From the NCBI GenBank assembly GCA_013812485.1, contig JACCTJ010000242.1:1-5399 (forward strand): DNA of 5,399 bases, in the 5' to 3' direction. Shown one piece after another: positions 1 to 5,399 of the stretch (position 1 is its first letter; each line of letters starts with the position of its first letter). A program made the translations under genes and the position numbers. The notes under the pieces are model-generated. The model had not been told where the DNA came from. It saw only the letters and a program-made list of their open reading frames with translations, and searched no databases. Source of the DNA: Thermoleophilaceae bacterium. GTDB lineage: Bacteria > Actinomycetota > Thermoleophilia > Solirubrobacterales > Thermoleophilaceae.

Positions 1-345
1 CAGATCGAGGAGTTCGGCGGCCCCGAGAAGCTCCGGCTCGTCGACCTGGCCGCGCCGGAGGTCGGGGACGGCCAGGTGCTCGTGGGCGTGAGCGCCTCGG
101 GCGTCAACTTCGCCGACACCCACCAGATCCAGAACGACTACCTCACCGCGACCGAGCTCCCGCTCGTGCCGGAGGTCGCGGGGGTTGTGGATTCGCCGAG
201 CAGACCCCGCGCTCGCTGCGGCGGATCTCCCCGATGCATCAGCGGCTGCGTCGCGTCAATGCTCGCCGCACCGGCGGGCGGCTGTGTCCCTCCTGCGCCA
301 GCGCCGCATTCACCGCCACGAATCCGACCTCGGCGGCGGTCGTGA
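1..345 (+). pseudogene. Truncated NADPH:quinone oxidoreductase / zinc-type alcohol dehydrogenase family protein (N-terminal part only)
   Basis: Frame 1 is open from the window edge to a TGA at 343-345. Codons 1 to about 62 read as the start of a quinone oxidoreductase (QOR) of the medium-chain dehydrogenase/reductase superfamily: EEFGGPEKLRLVDL, then GQVLVGVSASGVNFADTHQ, then a short ELPLVP-EVAGVV stretch. Intact members are about 320 residues, reduce quinones or enones with NADPH, and continue into a GroES-like domain and a Rossmann fold. Here recognisable similarity ends near base 186. The following 50 codons are low-complexity Pro/Arg-rich and become antisense to the next gene. The conserved P-G-x-E-V-A-G stretch also lacks two residues (P-E-V-A-G). 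The true start lies just left of the window, since the internal GTG at 76 sits inside a conserved beta-strand. No NADPH-binding domain is present, so the product cannot be a working enzyme as read. It is either a decayed gene or a contig/assembly junction. Family assignment is confident; the cause of the truncation is not. Confidence 0.72.
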
Positions 346-820
346 GCGCCCCGAGCCGGTTGAGACGGCGCTTGAGTCGCGCGCCCTCGCGGGTCGTCTC
401 GTAGGCCGGCGTGTCGCCGTCCTCCAGCGGAACGGCGCCCCCGGGAGCGAGGCGGGAGAAGCGGACGCCCGACCACCCGGTGGCGATCCCGCTCACCGCG
501 ACGGCCGCGAGCAGACCGTCCTTCCCGCGCGACAGGCTCTCCTCGCGCCTCGAGAGCAACGCCGGGCGCGTCTCGGTCGCCCGGGCTGAGAGCCAGCCCG
601 CGGTGACCGCCGCGAGCGAGAGCGCGTTGATGGTGCCGTAGCGCCGCCACGCGGCGTTCACGACCTTGCCGCGCTCGGCCTTGTCGCGGATCCCTCCGAC
701 GGCGGGATGGAGCGCGAAGCGGCCGAACAGCGAGCCGCCGAGCAGCCCCGCGGCACCGAGGTCGTGAGCTACGCGCGCGAGTTGCGCGACACCATCGTTC
801 GGAGGGCGGAAAGAACGCAT
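239..820 (-). CDS. Uncharacterised actinobacterial four-helix membrane protein
   Basis: A 193-residue protein with no catalytic motif that I recognise. Hydrophobic, Ala/Gly-rich segments lie at about residues 21-41, 61-78, 102-118 and 154-176, suggesting four membrane helices. Between helices 1 and 2 is a charged loop (IRDKAERGKVVNAAWRR). Residues 123-152 form a polar loop rich in Asp, Glu and Arg, and the C-terminus is Arg-rich (residues 181-193). The opening pattern ARVAHDLGAAGLLGGSLFG, a later NAAW, and a last helix containing VNAAL recall, from memory, a family of small conserved hypothetical membrane proteins common in Actinobacteria. No function is known to me. The ATG at 820 is preferred because a -10-like hexamer lies exactly 9 nt upstream and the helix-1 motif follows directly. 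There is no convincing Shine-Dalgarno, consistent with a leaderless message. It is divergent from the helicase and convergent with the truncated oxidoreductase. Coding status is supported by coherent helices and by the promoter; function is unassigned. Confidence 0.7.
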   Translation of the reverse strand: MRSFRPPNDGVAQLARVAHDLGAAGLLGGSLFGRFALHPAVGGIRDKAERGKVVNAAWRRYGTINALSLAAVTAGWLSARATETRPALLSRREESLSRGKDGLLAAVAVSGIATGWSGVRFSRLAPGGAVPLEDGDTPAYETTREGARLKRRLNRLGALTTAAEVGFVAVNAALAQEGHSRPPVRRALTRRSR

Positions 821-829
821 CGGACGCCC

Positions 830-835
830 TGTCTA
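830..835 (-). promoter_or_regulatory. -10 element (TAGACA) of the membrane-protein gene, probably leaderless
   Basis: On the minus strand the hexamer TAGACA, preceded by GGG, lies exactly 9 nt before the ATG at 820. It matches the actinobacterial TANNNT-like -10 consensus except at the last base. The distance puts the start point at or within about 3 nt of the start codon. No good -35 hexamer is seen at 16-19 nt spacing. The call is an inference from motif and spacing. Confidence 0.45.
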
Positions 836-857
836 CCCGTGCACGGAGCTCGCCAGT

Positions 858-877
858 CCGGGGGCCGTTGTCCCCGG
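858..877. repeat. Inverted repeat CCGGGG-N8-CCCCGG centred in the divergent promoter region
   Basis: The arms CCGGGG (858-863) and CCCCGG (872-877) are perfect reverse complements around an 8-nt spacer. The centre (867.5) is within 1 bp of the midpoint between the two divergent -10 hexamers (830-835 and 902-907), so a bound protein could affect both promoters. Six-base GC arms are common by chance in DNA of this composition. An operator role is therefore only a possibility. Confidence 0.25.
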
Positions 878-901
878 CGCGCTCGCGCTCGTCTCCCCGG
901 A

Positions 902-907
902 TAGGCT
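902..907 (+). promoter_or_regulatory. -10 element (TAGGCT) of the helicase-cyclophilin operon, probably leaderless
   Basis: TAGGCT, preceded by GGA, lies 9 nt before the helicase ATG at 917. The intervening bases contain no Shine-Dalgarno. Spacing and motif match those of the opposite-strand gene, and the hexamer resembles TAGACT at 2994-2999. It implies transcription starting at or next to the A of the ATG. A -35 element is not obvious. Confidence 0.5.
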
Positions 908-916
908 CAGTGGTCA

Positions 917-2503
917 ATGCCTACCTTTGCCGACCTCGGCCTCTCCACGCCCCTGCTCGAAGCGCTCACCCACCTCGGGTACGAAAAACCGACTCCGATC
1001 CAGGAGCAGACGATCCCCGCCCTGCGCGAGGGCCGCGACGTGATCGGTCAGGCCCAGACCGGAACCGGCAAGACCGCGGCCTTCGGGCTGCCGCTGCTCG
1101 ACTTCGTCGATCCCGAGGACGGGGACGTGCAGGCGCTCGTGCTCACGCCGACGCGCGAGCTGTGCATCCAGGTGACCCAGGCCCTGCGCGCCTACGGCGA
1201 GCGCAGGGGAGTGACGGTGGCCGCGGTGTTCGGCGGCGCGCCGATCCGCTCGCAGGTCGCTCAGCTCAAGGAGGGTCCGCAGGTCGTCGTGGGCACGGTG
1301 GGCCGGGTGATGGACCTGATGAACCGCCACGAGCTCGTCCTCTCGTCCACGCGCTACGTCGTCCTCGACGAGGCCGACGAGATGCTCGACCTCGGCTTTC
1401 TCGAGGACGTCGAGACCATTCTCTCCAGCGCTCCCTCCGGCCGCCAGACCGCGCTCTTCTCGGCGACCATTCCGCCGGCGATCGCCAAGCTCGCCGAGAA
1501 GCGGATGTTCGACCCGGTGACGATCACGGTGCGCGCCGCCACGCTCACCATCGACACCGTCGAGCACTTCCACGTCGAGGTGGCGGACCGCGAGAAGCCC
1601 GACGCGCTCGCGGCCGTGCTCAAGGCCGAGCGCCCCGACCAGGCGATCATCTTCGTCCGCACCAAGATCGGGGTCGATCGCCTGACCCGCCGGCTCTCCG
1701 ACAAGGGCCTGCGGGTCAAGGCGCTCCACGGCGACATGAGCCAGGGCTCGCGCGACGGGGTGATGATCGCCTTCAAGGACGGCCGCCAGCCGCTGCTCGT
1801 GGCCACCGACATCGCGGCGCGCGGGCTCGACATCTCGGGCGTTACCCACGTCATCAACTACGACGTGCCGACCTCGCCCGACGTCTACGTGCACCGCATC
1901 GGGCGCACCGGCCGGGTCGGGCGCTGGGGCCGGGCGATCACGCTCATCACACCCAAGCAGCGCCGCGAGCTCGAGGCCATCGAGAAGAACGCGCGCACGG
2001 AGATCCCGCCCTGGACCGAGGCCGCGGCCAAGAGCGCCGCCTCAGGCAAGAACGGCGCCACGCCGGCAGTGCCTCGCGATCGTCCCGAACCGCCCGAGGC
2101 GGTCGGCTCGGCCGACCGTGGCTCCGCGCTGCGCGCCGAGCCGAACGGCGACGACCCCGTGCCCGCTCCAGCCGAGCTCACGTCGGGGAGCTCGGTCGCC
2201 GAGCCGGCTCGCCAGCCGCGCCGCCCGCGCCACACCAAGCCGCGCGAGCGCCCCGAGGGCGGTCGCGCCAAGCTCATGATCGCGGCGGGGCGCGCCCACG
2301 GCCTCGAGCCCGCCGACGTCGTCGGGCTGCTCGTCGAGGGCTCCGGCCTCGAAGGGGAGGACGTCGAGCACGTGCGCGTGCTCGAGCGCTTCTCGCTCGC
2401 CGAGGTTCCGGCTGAGCAGGCGGCCGCGGCCGTCAAGCAGGTGACAGGGAGCCGCGTCAAGGGACGGGAGCTCAAGCTCGAGGTGATCGGAGGAGGCGCA
2501 TGA
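917..2503 (+). CDS. deaD: DEAD-box ATP-dependent RNA helicase, DeaD/CsdA type
   Basis: A 528-residue cytoplasmic RNA helicase that would use ATP to unwind short RNA duplexes in ribosome assembly, mRNA turnover or cold adaptation (family knowledge). All core motifs are visible: upstream aromatic F4, Q-motif GYEKPTPIQ (21-29), Walker A AQTGTGKT (46-53), PTREL (78-82), DEAD (151-154), SAT (182-184), IIFVRTK (244-250), [10 protein letters not shown] (296-305) and HRIGRTGR (326-333). Motif Ib reads TVGR (127-130) instead of the usual TPGR. Residues about 362-448 are a Pro/Ala/Arg-rich disordered linker. Residues about 449-526 match a DbpA/CsdA-type RNA-binding domain, ending in the typical [10 protein letters not shown] strand. 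Compared with about 629 residues in E. coli DeaD, the length is short mainly in the tail. The ATG start places F4 and the Q-motif at their usual distance from the N-terminus and has a -10 box just upstream. Its stop overlaps the next start (ATGA), forming an operon. I cannot decide between the DeaD/CsdA and DbpA subgroups with certainty. Confidence 0.93.
   Translation: MPTFADLGLSTPLLEALTHLGYEKPTPIQEQTIPALREGRDVIGQAQTGTGKTAAFGLPLLDFVDPEDGDVQALVLTPTRELCIQVTQALRAYGERRGVTVAAVFGGAPIRSQVAQLKEGPQVVVGTVGRVMDLMNRHELVLSSTRYVVLDEADEMLDLGFLEDVETILSSAPSGRQTALFSATIPPAIAKLAEKRMFDPVTITVRAATLTIDTVEHFHVEVADREKPDALAAVLKAERPDQAIIFVRTKIGVDRLTRRLSDKGLRVKALHGDMSQGSRDGVMIAFKDGRQPLLVATDIAARGLDISGVTHVINYDVPTSPDVYVHRIGRTGRVGRWGRAITLITPKQRRELEAIEKNARTEIPPWTEAAAKSAASGKNGATPAVPRDRPEPPEAVGSADRGSALRAEPNGDDPVPAPAELTSGSSVAEPARQPRRPRHTKPRERPEGGRAKLMIAAGRAHGLEPADVVGLLVEGSGLEGEDVEHVRVLERFSLAEVPAEQAAAAVKQVTGSRVKGRELKLEVIGGGA
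2489..2496 (+). promoter_or_regulatory. Ribosome binding site of the cyclophilin gene, inside the helicase 3' end
   Basis: GGAGGAGG sits within the last helicase codons, with the GGAGG core at 2489-2493 ending 6 nt before the ATG at 2500. It decides the start in favour of 2500 over the in-frame ATG at 2515, which would be too far away. It also supports translational coupling across the ATGA overlap. Confidence 0.7.
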
Positions 2504-2955
2504 GCGCGGCGACCATGCACACCAACCACGGTGCGATCGAAGTCGAGCTCTTCGACGAGGACGCGCCCAAGACGGTCGAGAACTTCCGCAAGCTCGCGGC
2601 CGACGGCTTCTACGACGGGCTCACCTTCCACCGAGTGATCCCCGAGTTCATGATCCAGGGGGGCTGTCCTCAGGGCACCGGCACCGGCGGCCCCGGGTAC
2701 ACCTTCGAGGACGAGTTCAACGAGCACGGGATCGTTCGCGGCGCGCTCGCGATGGCCAACTCCGGGCCGAACACGAACGGGAGCCAGTTCTTCGTGGTCA
2801 CCACCGAGGCCGCTCCCTGGCTCGACGGCAAGCACACCGTGTTCGGGCGCGTGAGCACCGGGATGGACGCGGTCGACCGCATCGAGGCCACGCCCACCGG
2901 GGCCCGCGACAACCCGGTCGAGCCCGTGGTCATCGAGCGCGTCGAGCTCGTCTAG
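2500..2955 (+). CDS. Cyclophilin-type peptidyl-prolyl cis-trans isomerase
   Basis: A 151-residue single-domain cyclophilin that would catalyse cis-trans isomerisation of Xaa-Pro bonds during protein folding. Conserved active-site elements are [13 protein letters not shown] (43-55), with R45, F50, M51 and Q53 corresponding to the catalytic Arg, Phe, Met and Gln of the family. They continue with [15 protein letters not shown] (84-98), and W107 with H112 in the [10 protein letters not shown] region. There is no signal peptide or transmembrane segment, so it is cytoplasmic, unlike the lipoprotein or secreted cyclophilins of some actinobacteria. Length is normal for a minimal bacterial cyclophilin. 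It begins within the helicase stop codon (4-base ATGA overlap) with a strong Shine-Dalgarno, so it is almost certainly co-transcribed and coupled. The product class is secure. I leave the symbol blank because ppiA/ppiB usage varies in this lineage. Confidence 0.95.
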   Translation: MSAATMHTNHGAIEVELFDEDAPKTVENFRKLAADGFYDGLTFHRVIPEFMIQGGCPQGTGTGGPGYTFEDEFNEHGIVRGALAMANSGPNTNGSQFFVVTTEAAPWLDGKHTVFGRVSTGMDAVDRIEATPTGARDNPVEPVVIERVELV

Positions 2956-2966
2956 AGGCGGCCCAG

Positions 2967-2987
2967 GCTCGGGACACCAGGCCGAGC
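2967..2987 (+). terminator. Weak hairpin after the cyclophilin gene
   Basis: GCTCGG (2967-2972) and CCGAGC (2982-2987) can form a 6-bp stem with a 9-nt loop, 12 nt after the cyclophilin stop. No T-tract follows. It overlaps the -35 of the next promoter, and its right arm overlaps a second palindrome. It might attenuate readthrough, but it is weak as an intrinsic terminator. Confidence 0.22.
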
Positions 2988-2999
2988 TCCGGGTAGACT
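2971..2999 (+). promoter_or_regulatory. Promoter of the aldehyde dehydrogenase gene (GGGACA-N17-TAGACT)
   Basis: A -35-like GGGACA (2971-2976; 4 of 6 bases match TTGACA) is separated by exactly 17 bp from TAGACT (2994-2999). The latter is preceded by GGG, like the TAGACA on the minus strand at 830-835. Expected transcription start is near 3006, giving a leader of roughly 53 nt that carries a Shine-Dalgarno. This is the best-formed promoter in the window and resembles housekeeping-sigma promoters. Confidence 0.6.
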
Positions 3000-3004
3000 C
3001 GGCC
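2980..3004. repeat. Inverted repeat GGCCGAG-N11-CTCGGCC straddling the -10 box
   Basis: GGCCGAG (2980-2986) and CTCGGCC (2998-3004) are perfect 7-bp reverse complements around an 11-nt spacer. They enclose most of TAGACT, and the right arm overlaps its last two bases. The position is typical of a repressor operator that blocks the -10 region. Chance occurrence in GC-rich DNA is possible, and no cognate regulator is encoded in the window. Confidence 0.3.
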
Positions 3005-3043
3005 CCCTCGCGCCCGGCGCCCCGTCGGCCGCGAAAGGCGAGA

Positions 3044-3050
3044 GAGGGAG
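3044..3050 (+). promoter_or_regulatory. Ribosome binding site of the aldehyde dehydrogenase gene
   Basis: The purine-rich GAGGGAG ends 8 nt before the ATG at 3059, a good spacing. It supports that start codon and contrasts with the apparently leaderless starts at 820 and 917. Confidence 0.6.
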
Positions 3051-3058
3051 AACCGCTC

Positions 3059-4606
3059 ATGTCCACGGTCGAGCAGGAAACCCAAGCCCGATCGAACGGC
3101 GCCGGCGCCAAGACGATCCCGGTCACCAACAAGGCGACCGGCGAGCTGATCGGCCACGGGCCCGACCTCGACCGCGAGCAGATCGGCGAGCTGGCCGCAC
3201 GCGCTCGCAAGGCCCAGCCGGCGTGGGATGCACTCGGCTTCGGCGGCCGCGCGGAGGTCATGAACGCGCTGCGACGGTGGCTCGTAGCCAACAGCGACCG
3301 CCTGATCCAGACCATCTCGGACGAGAACGGCAAGGCTTGGGAGGACGGGCAGCTCGAGCTCTTCTACACCGCCGACGCGCTCTCCTTCTGGGGCAAGCGG
3401 GCGAAGAAGTACCTCAAGGATCAGAGCTTCCATCCGCACTCGCCGTTCCTGATCGGGAGCAAGGTCATCCTGCGCTACCGCCCCTACGGCGTCGTCGGGG
3501 TGATCGGTCCGTGGAACTACCCGCTGATCAACAACTTCGGCGACGCCATCCCGGCCCTCATGGCCGGTAACGCGGTGCTACTCAAGCCGAGCAGCATTAC
3601 GCCGTTGACCTCGCTGCTGGTCGCCGAGGGGTTGCGCGAGATCGGAGCGCCCGAGGACGTCTTCCTCGTCGCCGCGGGCTCGGGCGGGACCGGAACGGCC
3701 CTGATCGACTACGTCGACATGGTCCACTTCACCGGCTCGACCGAGACCGGCAAGAAGATCATGGCTCAGGCGGCCGAGACCGTCACGCCGGTGACGCTCG
3801 AGCTGGGTGGCAACGATCCGATGATCGTCTGCGCCGACGCCGACCTCGAGCGCGCCGCCAACGCCGCGCTCTTCTACAGCATGCAGAACGGCGGCCAGAC
3901 CTGCATCTCGGTCGAGCGTGCGTACGTCGAGGAGCCGGTCTACGAGGAGTTCGTGGCCAAGGTCGCCGAGCGCGCGCGGACGCTGCGCCAGGGGGTCCCG
4001 GCAGGTCCGGGCAGCATCGACATCGGCGCGATGACCATGGCCGACCAGGCCGACATCGTCGAGCGCCACGTCCGCGACGCCGTCGAGAAGGGCGCCAAGG
4101 TGGTCGCCGGCGGCTCGCGCAACGAGCGCGGTGGGGGGATCTTCTTCCAACCCACAATCCTGCGCGACGTGGACCACTCGATGGAGATCATGAAGGAGGA
4201 GACCTTCGGGCCGACCCTGCCGATCATGCGGGTGCGCAACACCGAGGAGGCGATCCAGCTCGCCAACGACTCGCAGTTCGGGCTGGACTCGAGCGTCTTC
4301 ACCAAGGACCGCGACAAGGGCGAGCAGATCGCCCGGCGGATCGAGGCCGGGGCGACCGTGGTCAACGATTGCATGACCAACTACTTCGCGACCGAGGTCC
4401 CGATCGGCGGGATCAAGCAGTCGGGCCTCGGAGCCCGCCACGGGCCGATGGGCATCCAGAAGTACTGCCATACGCACAACATCCTTGTCACGCGCTTCGC
4501 GCCGAAGCGCTCGCCGCTCTTCTTTCCGCACGACAAGCTGACGACCAAGGTGATCGGCGGGTTCATCAAGTTGCTCTACGGGCGCGGGGGGCGGCGGAAG
4601 GCGTAG
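3059..4606 (+). CDS. NAD(P)+-dependent aldehyde dehydrogenase (possibly succinate-semialdehyde dehydrogenase-like)
   Basis: A 515-residue member of the ALDH superfamily that would oxidise an aldehyde to the carboxylate with NAD(P)+. Key residues are present: GPWNYP (150-155) with oxyanion-hole N154, the cofactor-binding lysine in LLKPSS (K176), FTGST (224-228), general base E248 in LELGG, nucleophile C282 in GGQTCIS, and E381 with F383 in EETFGP. The spacing fits an intact, active enzyme. After the usual ALDH core, residues about 485-515 form a tail that is hydrophobic (FFP, VIGGFIKLLYG) and then basic (GRGGRRKA). This could be a weak membrane-association helix. ELGGNDP has Asn where Lys is common. 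From memory the NDP/CISVER region resembles GabD2-like or broad-range actinobacterial ALDHs, but the sequence does not identify the substrate. It has its own promoter and Shine-Dalgarno, 103 bp after the cyclophilin stop, so it is probably a separate transcript. It is convergent with the VOC gene. Confidence 0.93.
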   Translation: MSTVEQETQARSNGAGAKTIPVTNKATGELIGHGPDLDREQIGELAARARKAQPAWDALGFGGRAEVMNALRRWLVANSDRLIQTISDENGKAWEDGQLELFYTADALSFWGKRAKKYLKDQSFHPHSPFLIGSKVILRYRPYGVVGVIGPWNYPLINNFGDAIPALMAGNAVLLKPSSITPLTSLLVAEGLREIGAPEDVFLVAAGSGGTGTALIDYVDMVHFTGSTETGKKIMAQAAETVTPVTLELGGNDPMIVCADADLERAANAALFYSMQNGGQTCISVERAYVEEPVYEEFVAKVAERARTLRQGVPAGPGSIDIGAMTMADQADIVERHVRDAVEKGAKVVAGGSRNERGGGIFFQPTILRDVDHSMEIMKEETFGPTLPIMRVRNTEEAIQLANDSQFGLDSSVFTKDRDKGEQIARRIEAGATVVNDCMTNYFATEVPIGGIKQSGLGARHGPMGIQKYCHTHNILVTRFAPKRSPLFFPHDKLTTKVIGGFIKLLYGRGGRRKA

Positions 4607-4608
4607 CC

Positions 4609-4638
4609 GCCGCCCGCGCCTCCTGGCCGGAGGGCGGC
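4609..4638. terminator. GC-rich hairpin between convergent genes, candidate bidirectional terminator
   Basis: GCCGCCC (4609-4615) pairs perfectly with GGGCGGC (4632-4638). The 16-nt loop can itself pair in part (TCC 4621-4623 with GGA 4629-4631). It begins 2 nt after the aldehyde dehydrogenase stop and ends 4 nt before the stop of the opposite-strand gene, where a shared terminator would be expected. There is no T-tract on either strand, so it would be a non-canonical terminator or an RNA 3'-end stabiliser. Confidence 0.4.
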
Positions 4639-4642
4639 TCGG

Positions 4643-5399
4643 CTAGGCGAAAGTCAGCGCGATGACCGAGAACACCGCTCCCTGCGGGTCGGCGAGGACT
4701 GCCGCCCGGCCCTGCGGCGTGTCGAACGGGGGCTGGGGGACTTTGCCGCCGAGCTCCTCGCATCTCGAAGCCGTCGCGTCGGTGTCCTCGACCGCGAAGT
4801 AGACCATCCAGTGCGGAGGCAGGTCGGCCGGCCACGCCTCTCCCACCATGGGCATCATCCCGCCGATCACCTCCTCGCCGCTCGGCTCGCCCGCGCCGGG
4901 CGCGTGCCAGAGGGTGTACTCGAGCTTGCCCATGTCCATCGCGGTCGTCCGCCAGCCGAACACCGATGCGTAGAAGGGCTTCGAGCCGTCCGCATCGCGC
5001 GTGGTGAGCTCGTTCCAGCACAGGGCCCCCGGCTCGTTGACGAGCTGGGCGCCGTGGTGCTCGCCGGCCTGCCAGATACAGAACGGTGCACCAGCCGGAT
5101 CGGCGAGCACGGCCATCCGCCCCGCGGTGAAGACGTCGAAGGCCTCGCCGTAGGCAGTGCCGCCCGCCTCGCGGACCCTGGCCACCGCGTCGTCGGCGCT
5201 CTCGACCGCCACGTAGGTGTTCCACATCGGCGGAGCCTCGGGGTTCTGCTGGCTTCCCATCGCCGCCACACGCTTGCCGCGCAGTTGTGCGGAGAAGTAC
5301 TGCCCGGGCCCGCCGGGCGGCATCTGGTCCTCCGACTCCCAGCCGAACAGCTCGCCGTAGAAGCTCGCCGCCGAGGCGGGGTCGGGGGAGGAATGGTCG
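4643..5399 (-). CDS. VOC family protein with two tandem glyoxalase-like domains (5' end beyond the window)
   Basis: The minus-strand frame is open from the right edge to TAG at 4643-4645, giving 251 visible residues. Two copies of the vicinal-oxygen-chelate fold (glyoxalase / bleomycin resistance / dioxygenase superfamily) are present. FYGELFGWE (13-21) repeats as FYASVFGWR (142-150), PPMWNTYVAVESAD (56-69) as PPHWMVYFAVEDTD (194-207), and GRMAVLADPAGAPF (93-106) as GRAAVLADPQGAVF (230-243). This resembles the actinobacterial CFP30B (Rv0577)-like proteins of about 260 residues (recalled), so only about 10-15 N-terminal residues should be missing. The ATG at 5323 is not the start, because the conserved SSPDP...FYGELFGW stretch of domain 1 lies upstream of it in the same frame. 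Enzymatic activity is unclear. Many such proteins bind small ligands or metals without a known reaction, and the usual ligand positions cannot be assigned confidently by eye. It is convergent with the aldehyde dehydrogenase, 36 bp between stops. Confidence 0.9.
   Translation of the reverse strand, partial: DHSSPDPASAASFYGELFGWESEDQMPPGGPGQYFSAQLRGKRVAAMGSQQNPEAPPMWNTYVAVESADDAVARVREAGGTAYGEAFDVFTAGRMAVLADPAGAPFCIWQAGEHHGAQLVNEPGALCWNELTTRDADGSKPFYASVFGWRTTAMDMGKLEYTLWHAPGAGEPSGEEVIGGMMPMVGEAWPADLPPHWMVYFAVEDTDATASRCEELGGKVPQPPFDTPQGRAAVLADPQGAVFSVIALTFA

Noticed and set aside
190..238. Possible terminator or attachment site in the short gap between the oxidoreductase remnant and the membrane-protein stop
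   Set aside because: I found no stem of useful length, no T-tract, no direct repeats and no tRNA end. Only the 8-bp palindrome GATGCATC at 233-240 stands out.
838..845. Palindrome CGTGCACG upstream of the minus-strand -10 box
   Set aside because: A single 8-bp palindrome with no second copy or known regulator match. It is too likely by chance in this composition.
138..917. Alternative minus-strand frame of 259 codons covering the membrane-protein gene
   Set aside because: It is almost entirely Arg/Gly/Ala without hydrophobic helices. The other frame (239-820) gives coherent membrane segments and a promoter at its start.
914..1894. Minus-strand open frame antisense to the helicase
   Set aside because: His/Asp/Arg-rich composition typical of antisense GC-rich coding DNA, with no motif and no start signals.
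868..2415. Long plus-strand open frame of about 515 codons overlapping the helicase
   Set aside because: It is Arg/Pro/Ala-rich with no recognisable domain and is frame-shifted against a helicase with every canonical motif. It is a GC-driven shadow.
1885..3333. Minus-strand open frame of 482 codons across the helicase tail, cyclophilin and aldehyde dehydrogenase start
   Set aside because: It lies antisense to three well-supported genes, is low complexity, and also crosses their intergenic promoter region.
3578..4531. Minus-strand open frame antisense to the aldehyde dehydrogenase
   Set aside because: It is a shadow of a confidently identified enzyme and has no domain of its own.
4566..5225. 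Second minus-strand frame within the VOC gene
   Set aside because: Arg/Gly-rich shadow. The frame ending at 4643 carries the duplicated VOC motifs.
5321..5323. ATG at 5323 as the start of the VOC protein
   Set aside because: The same frame continues upstream to the window edge with the conserved SSPDP and FYGELFGW residues of domain 1, so the true start is outside the window.

Overview
The window is very GC-rich, with G or C at nearly every third codon position. It carries compact genes, -10 elements of the TAGACT/TAGGCT type, and apparently leaderless starts. This points to a high-GC actinobacterial lineage. Solirubrobacterales/Thermoleophilia is my best guess, from the flavour of the proteins and promoters and not from any search. 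The content looks like ordinary chromosomal housekeeping and metabolic genes. I see no insertion sequence, phage gene, CRISPR array, tRNA or rRNA.

Layout, left to right. (1) At the left edge is the N-terminal part of a zinc-independent quinone oxidoreductase of the alcohol dehydrogenase superfamily. Its similarity stops abruptly near base 186, so it is a truncated gene, a pseudogene or an assembly junction. (2) On the minus strand is an uncharacterised small membrane protein with about four transmembrane segments (239-820). (3) A 96-bp divergent region follows. Each strand has a -10-like hexamer exactly 9 nt before an ATG, and a small inverted repeat lies between them. (4) On the plus strand is a DeaD/CsdA-type DEAD-box RNA helicase with a C-terminal DbpA-like RNA-binding domain (917-2503). 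It overlaps by ATGA a single-domain cyclophilin peptidyl-prolyl isomerase (2500-2955). (5) An aldehyde dehydrogenase (3059-4606) has its own well-formed promoter (GGGACA-N17-TAGACT) and a good Shine-Dalgarno sequence. (6) Convergent to it on the minus strand is a two-domain VOC (glyoxalase/bleomycin-resistance fold) protein, whose 5' end runs off the right edge (4643-5399). A GC-rich hairpin lies between the two convergent stops.

How they work together. The helicase and cyclophilin form a translationally coupled pair, which fits joint roles in RNA and protein folding, for example in cold or stress adaptation (inference). The aldehyde dehydrogenase and the VOC protein are separate units with no demonstrated link to the pair. 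No novel multi-gene system is evident. The points most worth a second look are the broken quinone oxidoreductase, the matched leaderless divergent promoters, the palindromes around the aldehyde dehydrogenase promoter, and the unnamed membrane protein.
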